This document shows, in pieces, positions 60,001 to 64,000 of a DNA stretch of 64,000 bases. The notes beneath the pieces were generated by a model that was not told where the DNA came from, did not search any database, and saw nothing but the letters and a program-made list of their open reading frames with translations. The DNA comes from Kerstersia gyiorum (GTDB taxonomy: Bacteria; Pseudomonadota; Gammaproteobacteria; Burkholderiales; Burkholderiaceae_B): assembly GCF_004216755.1 (NCBI RefSeq), contig NZ_SGWZ01000002.1:737771-801770 (forward strand). Reading direction: 5' to 3'. Position numbers and translations under genes: made by a program. The first letter of the stretch is position 1. The number at the start of each line of letters is the position of its first letter.

Positions 60001-60027
60001 GGCTATTGGGGCTATTGGGGCTATTGG
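60001..60027 (+). repeat. Three perfect tandem copies of GGCTATTGG
   Basis: The 9-bp unit occurs at 60001, 60010 and 60019 without mismatch, 79 bp before the MarR start. Copy number could vary by slippage. Confidence 0.85.
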
Positions 60028-60105
60028 AGCAACCGGCGCGCCAGGTTCTGGATCTGCCTGATGCAGGATCCGGCGCGCAACGCCCCTTCAGGACGACGAC
60101 TACGC

Positions 60106-60594
60106 ATGAGTTCCACGAAGAAACTTGATCTCGACCGTTATGTGCCGGGATTGGTCACCTTTATCGCCAACAAGCTGTCAGCAGGCGCATCCCTGCTCTA
60201 TCGGGAAAATTTCGGCATCGGCGTCGTGGAATGGCGTGTGTTATCGATGCTGGCCGTAGAAAACGGCATCCCAGCTCAGCGCATTTGCCAAGTGATCGGC
60301 CTGGACAAAAGCGTGGTCAGCCGTTCCCTGGCCTTGCTTCAGAAGGATGGCCTGGTCCATACCGAAGTTGACCAAAGAGACGCAAGACGCCTGCTGGTCC
60401 ATCTCACGGAAAAGGGCCACACACTGCATGATGAGGTCTTCCAGGTGGCCTCTGCCAGAGAAAAACTGCTGCTCAGCCGCTTCACGGCTGAAGAACAAAA
60501 CACGCTTATCCGCCTGCTGAATGTGATGCATGAACAGGTGGACAAGGTCAATGCGCACCCCTACATCAGCCGGGGCAAACGCAAATCCGCCTGA
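60106..60594 (+). CDS. MarR family regulator of the van operon
   Basis: A 162-residue winged-helix regulator. GVVEWRVLSMLAVENGIPAQRICQVIGLDKSVVSRSLALLQKDGLVH is the helix-turn-helix (about 40-85), followed by the wing VDQRDARRLLVHLTEKG. The ATG at 60106 is followed by a typical N-terminus. Divergence from vanB and the dyads between them suggest it represses vanBA until an aromatic effector binds. Known VanR regulators are usually GntR type, so a MarR relative here is a variant. Confidence 0.9.
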   Translation: MSSTKKLDLDRYVPGLVTFIANKLSAGASLLYRENFGIGVVEWRVLSMLAVENGIPAQRICQVIGLDKSVVSRSLALLQKDGLVHTEVDQRDARRLLVHLTEKGHTLHDEVFQVASAREKLLLSRFTAEEQNTLIRLLNVMHEQVDKVNAHPYISRGKRKSA

Positions 60595-60620
60595 GCGGAC
60601 CGGGATCAGTTGCCCAAGAT

Positions 60621-60662
60621 AAAAAAACAGGCCGGAAAGCATGGCTTTCTGGCCTGTTTTTT
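60621..60662 (+). terminator. Terminator of the MarR gene
   Basis: AAAAAACAGGCC-GAAAG pairs with CTTTC-GGCCTGTTTTTT apart from one mismatch, with a short ATGG-type loop and terminal T6. The A-rich left side makes it bidirectional, also facing the MetE-like gene. Confidence 0.92.
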
Positions 60663-60807
60663 GAACCCTCAGGTGTCTGGCCGATGGAGTTTGGCCGACG
60701 GGTTTTAGCAGATGAACTGGGCCTGATGGGGCCCAGGTCTGCCCTTGAGCACGCTCAATTCTTACCGGCAAAAACCATGGGCTGCCAGCTCAGTCTTGCG
60801 CAAATGC

Positions 60808-61929
60808 TCAGGCGTCGCCCCAGACTTCGCGTGCCACTTCCATCACCAACTGCATCTTCTGGCGCTGCGCGGCCACTGCGATATCGTTGCCGTGCACCGT
60901 GCTGCTGAAACCGCACTGCGGTGACAGCGCCAGTTGCTCCAAGGGCACGTACTGGGCGGCTTCGTCGATACGGCGCTTGATCTCATCCTTGGACTCCATC
61001 TCGCCAAACTTGGTGGTGATCAGGCCCAGCACCGCCACCTTGTTTTTCGGCAGGAAGCGCAGCGGGCGGAAGTCGCCGGAACGGTCGTCATCATATTCAA
61101 GGAAATAGGCGTCTACGTTCATTTCGGCCAGCAGGGCTTCGGCCACCGGTTCGTAGTTGCCGGCAGCGGCGTGCGTGCTGCGGAAGTTGCCGCGGCACAG
61201 GTGGATGCCCAGGCGCATGCCAGCAGGCTTGCGCGCCACCACGCGGTTGATGAAGTCCGCATAACGGTGCGGCAATTCGTTGGGGTCGTCGCCACGCTGG
61301 CGAGCGGCTTCGCGCATGCGCTCATCGCACAGATAGGCGAGATTGGTGTCATCCATCTGCACGTAGTTGCAGCCAGCGGCAGCCAGCGAGTGCAGCTCGT
61401 CGGCATAGGCCTGCGCCACATCATCATAGAAATCGGGGTCCAGCACAGGATAGTGTTCCTGGCTGATACCGGCGCGGCCGCCACGGAAGTGCAGCATGGT
61501 AGGCGACGGAATGGTGACCTTGGGCACCGATCCCTGAGCCACGTTGGCTTTCAGGAACTGGAAATCGGCCAGCTGGATGTCGCGCACGTGGCGCACTTTG
61601 TCGACCACCTTCATAATGGGCGGAGCAAGTTCGATCTTGCCATTGGGCCGTTCGATCACCGCAGGAATTTCGCTGACGACACCACCCAGCTGGCGCAGGA
61701 AGTCCACGTGAAAGTAGGTGCGGCGGAATTCGCCGTCAGTGATGCTCTTGAAACCCAGCTCTTCCTGGAAGCGGATGATTTCAAGGATGGCCTTGTCTTC
61801 CACTTCACGCAGCTGTTCTGCGGAAATTTCGCCTTTTTCCTTCTGGGCGCGTGCTTCCAGCAAGTAGGCAGGACGCAGGAAGCTGCCGACGTGTTCGGCG
61901 CGGAACGGTGGATTAAGCGGAATGCTCAC
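60808..61929 (-). CDS. MetE C-terminal-like cobalamin-independent methyltransferase
   Basis: A 373-residue stand-alone homologue of the C-terminal half of MetE (YxjG/YxjH-like), which transfers a methyl group to a thiol. The zinc ligands are visible: HLCRGN (His, Cys), a Glu in FLEYDDDRSGDF and a Cys in SPQCGFSS. PFRAEHVGSFLRP opens the barrel, and MDDTNLAYL follows. A GTG start at 61929 with GGGAG six bases upstream fits; no ATG lies near the conserved start. It lacks the MetE N-terminal folate domain. The methyl donor and acceptor are unproven. Confidence 0.88.
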   Translation of the reverse strand: MSIPLNPPFRAEHVGSFLRPAYLLEARAQKEKGEISAEQLREVEDKAILEIIRFQEELGFKSITDGEFRRTYFHVDFLRQLGGVVSEIPAVIERPNGKIELAPPIMKVVDKVRHVRDIQLADFQFLKANVAQGSVPKVTIPSPTMLHFRGGRAGISQEHYPVLDPDFYDDVAQAYADELHSLAAAGCNYVQMDDTNLAYLCDERMREAARQRGDDPNELPHRYADFINRVVARKPAGMRLGIHLCRGNFRSTHAAAGNYEPVAEALLAEMNVDAYFLEYDDDRSGDFRPLRFLPKNKVAVLGLITTKFGEMESKDEIKRRIDEAAQYVPLEQLALSPQCGFSSTVHGNDIAVAAQRQKMQLVMEVAREVWGDA

Positions 61930-61959
61930 TGAAGACTCCCTATGGATTTGAAGAATGTC

Positions 61960-61990
61960 ATCGTTGCCGATGGCAACGATATGTATACAT
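61960..61990. promoter_or_regulatory. Two adjacent palindromes upstream of the MetE-like gene
   Basis: ATCGTTGCC-GAT-GGCAACGAT (61960-61980) is a perfect 9-bp inverted repeat and is directly followed by the 10-bp palindrome ATGTATACAT (61981-61990). The pair lies 31 bp before the GTG start and is a likely repressor-binding region. TGTATACA resembles GntR/FCD operators. Confidence 0.65.
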
Positions 61991-62282
61991 AAAAGCCCGT
62001 TTGCCGATAAGCCCACCAGCGATAGCCTATCGTATCCAAACGCCAATTCTATTTGATTATCTCAGCTTACCGAACCTTGGCATGACGACAGGCCTTTTCT
62101 TTCAGTCTTTAAAACACCGTTATTTTCAGTCCCTTGCATACAATTCAAGATGCCTATTCATATTATCAATGAGTATTTTTCATACTAATGACAGATATGG
62201 ATACGGGTGCAGCGTCGCGGGCATGGATTCCCGTGGGAAAACAGGCGAGACTTGAGTGATGGGCCTGACCACGGGTTGGCGC

Positions 62283-62319
62283 ATAGCCTGCCCCTATCGC
62301 ATCAATATAATTAATTGAT
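62283..62319. promoter_or_regulatory. OxyR-like binding site before katA
   Basis: ATAG-N7-CTAT-N7-ATAT-N7-TGAT at 62283, 62294, 62305 and 62316 matches the OxyR pattern ATAG-N7-CTAT-N7-ATAG-N7-CTAT at 13 of 16 bases, with exact spacing. It is about 75 bp before the catalase start, consistent with peroxide induction. Confidence 0.7.
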
Positions 62320-62392
62320 TTCATTTTGTCATTGAGTTTATCTATGATCTATCCATTGACTTCGCAACACCAACCCACAGGAGGACTACATA

Positions 62393-63841
62393 ATGACCCG
62401 CCCTACTCTTACGACTGCCGCTGGCGCCCCTGTAGCCGATAACCAGAACAGCCTCACGGCAGGCCCGCGCGGCCCGCTGCTGGTACAGGATTACCAGCTC
62501 TTCGAAAAACACGCGCATTTCAATCGTGAGCGCATTCCCGAACGCGTGGTACACGCCAAGGGTTCGGCAGCATTCGGCACCTTTACCGTCACGCACGACA
62601 TCACGCAGTACACCTGTGCGGACATTTTCTCGTCCATCGGCCTGCAGACCGACCTGCTGTTGCGATTTTCCACCGTGGCGGGCGAGCGTGGCGCCGCTGA
62701 TGCCGAGCGCGACGTGCGCGGCTTTGCCATCAAGTTCTATACTCGCCAGGGCAACTGGGATCTGGTCGGCAACAATACGCCGGTCTTTTTCGTCCGCGAC
62801 CCGTACAAATTCCCCGACTTCATCCATACGCAAAAGCGCGATCCGCGCAACAACATGCGCAGCAATACCGCGCAATGGGATTTCTGGTCCCTGTCGCCTG
62901 AATCGCTGCACCAGGTCACCATCCTGATGAGTGACCGCGGCCTGCCAGCATCGCTGCGTCACATGCATGGCTTCGGCAGCCATACATACAGCATGATCAA
63001 CGCGCAGGGCGTGCGCCATTGGGTCAAGTTTCACTTCAAGAGCCAGCAAGGCATCAAGAACCTGACGAACGGTGAGGCTGCGCAAATCATTGGCGGCGAC
63101 CGTGAGTCGCATCAGCGTGACCTGTTCAACGCCGTTGAAAACGGGGACTTCCCGCGCTGGAAGCTCTACATCCAGGTCATGACCGAAGAACAGGCCGGGC
63201 AGACCAGCTACAACCCCTTCGACCTCACCAAGGTCTGGCCGCATGGCGACTTCCCATTGATCGAGGTGGGCACGCTGGAACTGAACCGCAACCCCGATAA
63301 CTATCACGCACAAGTCGAACAGGCCAGTTTTTCACCTGCAAACGTAGTGCCGGGTATCAGCCACAGCCCGGACAAGATGCTGCAATTCCGTATCTTCTCG
63401 TACGCCGATGCAGCGCGCCACCGCCTGGGTGGCAACCACGAACAACTGCCGGTGAACCAACCGCGCTGCCCGGTGCACAACTACTACCGCGATGGCGCCA
63501 TGCGTTTCGGCGATAACGGCGGCGGTTCGGTCAACTATGAGCCCAATTCCTTCAACGGCCCCCAGGAAGCACCGGCGTTCAAGGAGCCGCCGCTGCCGCT
63601 GGAAGGCGCTGCCGATCGCTACGACCACCGTGCTGGCAATGACGACTACACCCAGCCTGGCAACCTGTTCCGCCTGATGGATGCGTCGCAGCAGCAACAG
63701 CTGTTCGACAACATTGCCGCTGCTATGGACGGCGTACCCGAGGCCATCGTCGAACGCCAGCTGGGGCATTTCCACCTGGCCGACCCGGCTTATGCCGCCG
63801 GTGTGCGCGCCGCCCTGGCGCAGCGTGCCAAGACGGTTTAA
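62393..63841 (+). CDS. katA: Monofunctional heme catalase
   Basis: Breaks down hydrogen peroxide. The 482-residue small-subunit catalase has the catalytic region FNRERIPERVVHAKGSAAFG (distal His), NTPVFFVRDPYKFPDFIHTQKRDP with the distal Asn/Phe, and the proximal heme-ligand block LQFRIFSYADAARHRLGGN with Tyr. A strong CAGGAGG precedes the ATG. No KatE-type C-terminal flavodoxin-like domain is present. An OxyR-like site lies upstream. Confidence 0.97.
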   Translation: MTRPTLTTAAGAPVADNQNSLTAGPRGPLLVQDYQLFEKHAHFNRERIPERVVHAKGSAAFGTFTVTHDITQYTCADIFSSIGLQTDLLLRFSTVAGERGAADAERDVRGFAIKFYTRQGNWDLVGNNTPVFFVRDPYKFPDFIHTQKRDPRNNMRSNTAQWDFWSLSPESLHQVTILMSDRGLPASLRHMHGFGSHTYSMINAQGVRHWVKFHFKSQQGIKNLTNGEAAQIIGGDRESHQRDLFNAVENGDFPRWKLYIQVMTEEQAGQTSYNPFDLTKVWPHGDFPLIEVGTLELNRNPDNYHAQVEQASFSPANVVPGISHSPDKMLQFRIFSYADAARHRLGGNHEQLPVNQPRCPVHNYYRDGAMRFGDNGGGSVNYEPNSFNGPQEAPAFKEPPLPLEGAADRYDHRAGNDDYTQPGNLFRLMDASQQQQLFDNIAAAMDGVPEAIVERQLGHFHLADPAYAAGVRAALAQRAKTV

Positions 63842-63864
63842 GGCACGTTAGTCGCCCATGGCGA

Positions 63865-64000
63865 AACCGCGGGGTGGGGCCGCCGGGGGGGTGGGGGGCC
63901 CCCCCCCCGGGGCACGCGGGGGGGGGGGGGGCGGGACGCCCGAGGCGCCATGAGGGGGGGGGTGGGGGGGGGGTGGCGCTCGGCGGTGGCGCGCCACACC
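63865..64000. other. Low-complexity G/C tail at the window end
   Basis: From about 63870 the sequence is almost only long G and C homopolymers with scattered A/T, unlike anything else in the window. No gene, repeat family or structure explains it. I treat it as unreliable contig-end sequence. Confidence 0.8.

Larger units (their letters stand above)
59762..60105. other. Divergent control region of vanBA and the MarR gene
   Basis: 344 bp. Near vanB it is A/T-rich and carries the dyads at 59784-59827; near the MarR gene it is GC-rich with three tandem 9-bp units. No gene is recognised. Confidence 0.6.
61930..62392. other. Divergent control region of the MetE-like gene and katA
   Basis: 463 bp that are much A/T-richer than the flanks. 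It contains the dyads at 61960-61990 and the OxyR-like site at 62283-62319. I see no gene; short frames lack ribosome-binding sites. Confidence 0.6.

Noticed and set aside
63880..63990. G-quadruplex or regulatory G-tract
   Set aside because: The homopolymers are too long and disordered, and their position at the window end points to poor-quality sequence.
1..64000. tRNA, rRNA, tmRNA, CRISPR array, insertion sequence or prophage
   Set aside because: I looked in the intergenic regions for cloverleaf-like or repeat-spacer patterns and for transposase or integrase motifs, and saw none. A covariance-model search would be decisive for small RNAs.

Overview
The window reads as chromosomal DNA of a betaproteobacterium of the order Burkholderiales, most likely family Alcaligenaceae (the Bordetella/Achromobacter/Kerstersia neighbourhood). 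This rests on familiar gene clusters: aceE-aceF-lpdA with a second lipoyl domain fused to E3, followed by a PAS histidine kinase/FixJ pair, folD and prlC; folC-SPOR protein-cvpA-purF; ygfZ | mltG-tmk-holB-tatD; and smpB | ratA-rnfH. By eye the DNA is GC-rich (around 60%, not computed). I see no rRNA, tRNA, CRISPR array, prophage or insertion sequence. Genus is not determined.

Layout. 1-5000: the first codons of a divergent gene (probably ppsR), ppsA with a long leader dyad, an MFS exporter and a TetR regulator. 5100-9100: a Fur-type promoter region, a FepA-like TonB receptor and a YncE-like beta-propeller, all on the minus strand. 9300-17200: mainly housekeeping (NfeD/SPFH membrane pair, smpB, ratA-rnfH, ygfZ, mltG-tmk-holB-tatD). 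17300-24500: an exported ankyrin protein, glutamate dehydrogenase, a hydrolase, an RsiV-like lipoprotein, a glutathione transferase, a TPR-arsC pair and DoxX, then about 0.6 kb with no convincing gene. 24500-29300: folC-SPOR-cvpA-purF. 29400-34000: an accessory block with a LysR/GST pair and a TetR-dehydrogenase-MFS cassette carrying two matching palindromic operators. 34200-46000: pyruvate dehydrogenase complex, two-component system, folD and prlC.

46100-52000: small redox-stress modules (Rrf2 regulator with AhpD-like protein behind a perfect 17-bp inverted repeat; LysR | wrbA-MFS; a YeaQ/YmgE-type membrane protein). 50700-55900: a copper island: copZ and a disulfide-reductase flavoprotein on one strand, copA-cueR on the other, with a textbook 19-bp-spacer CueR promoter between them, then a convergent nitroreductase. 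56100-60600: a vanillate-type aromatic demethylation operon (vanB, vanA, AAHS transporter) with a divergent MarR regulator. 60800-63841: a short MetE-like methyltransferase and a catalase with an OxyR-like site. The last ~130 bases are homopolymeric G/C of doubtful quality.

I find no single large undescribed system. The most rewarding observations are regulatory and evolutionary: paired palindromes of the TetR cassette (31188 and 31858), the Rrf2 dyad (46150-46188), the 303-bp near-identical lipoyl-domain duplication between aceF and lpdA, the copZ-flavoprotein-copA-cueR arrangement, the Fur-linked receptor/YncE pair and the dyads before the MetE-like gene. Start codons were chosen from ribosome-binding sites, overlaps and conserved N-termini, so several differ from the longest open frame.
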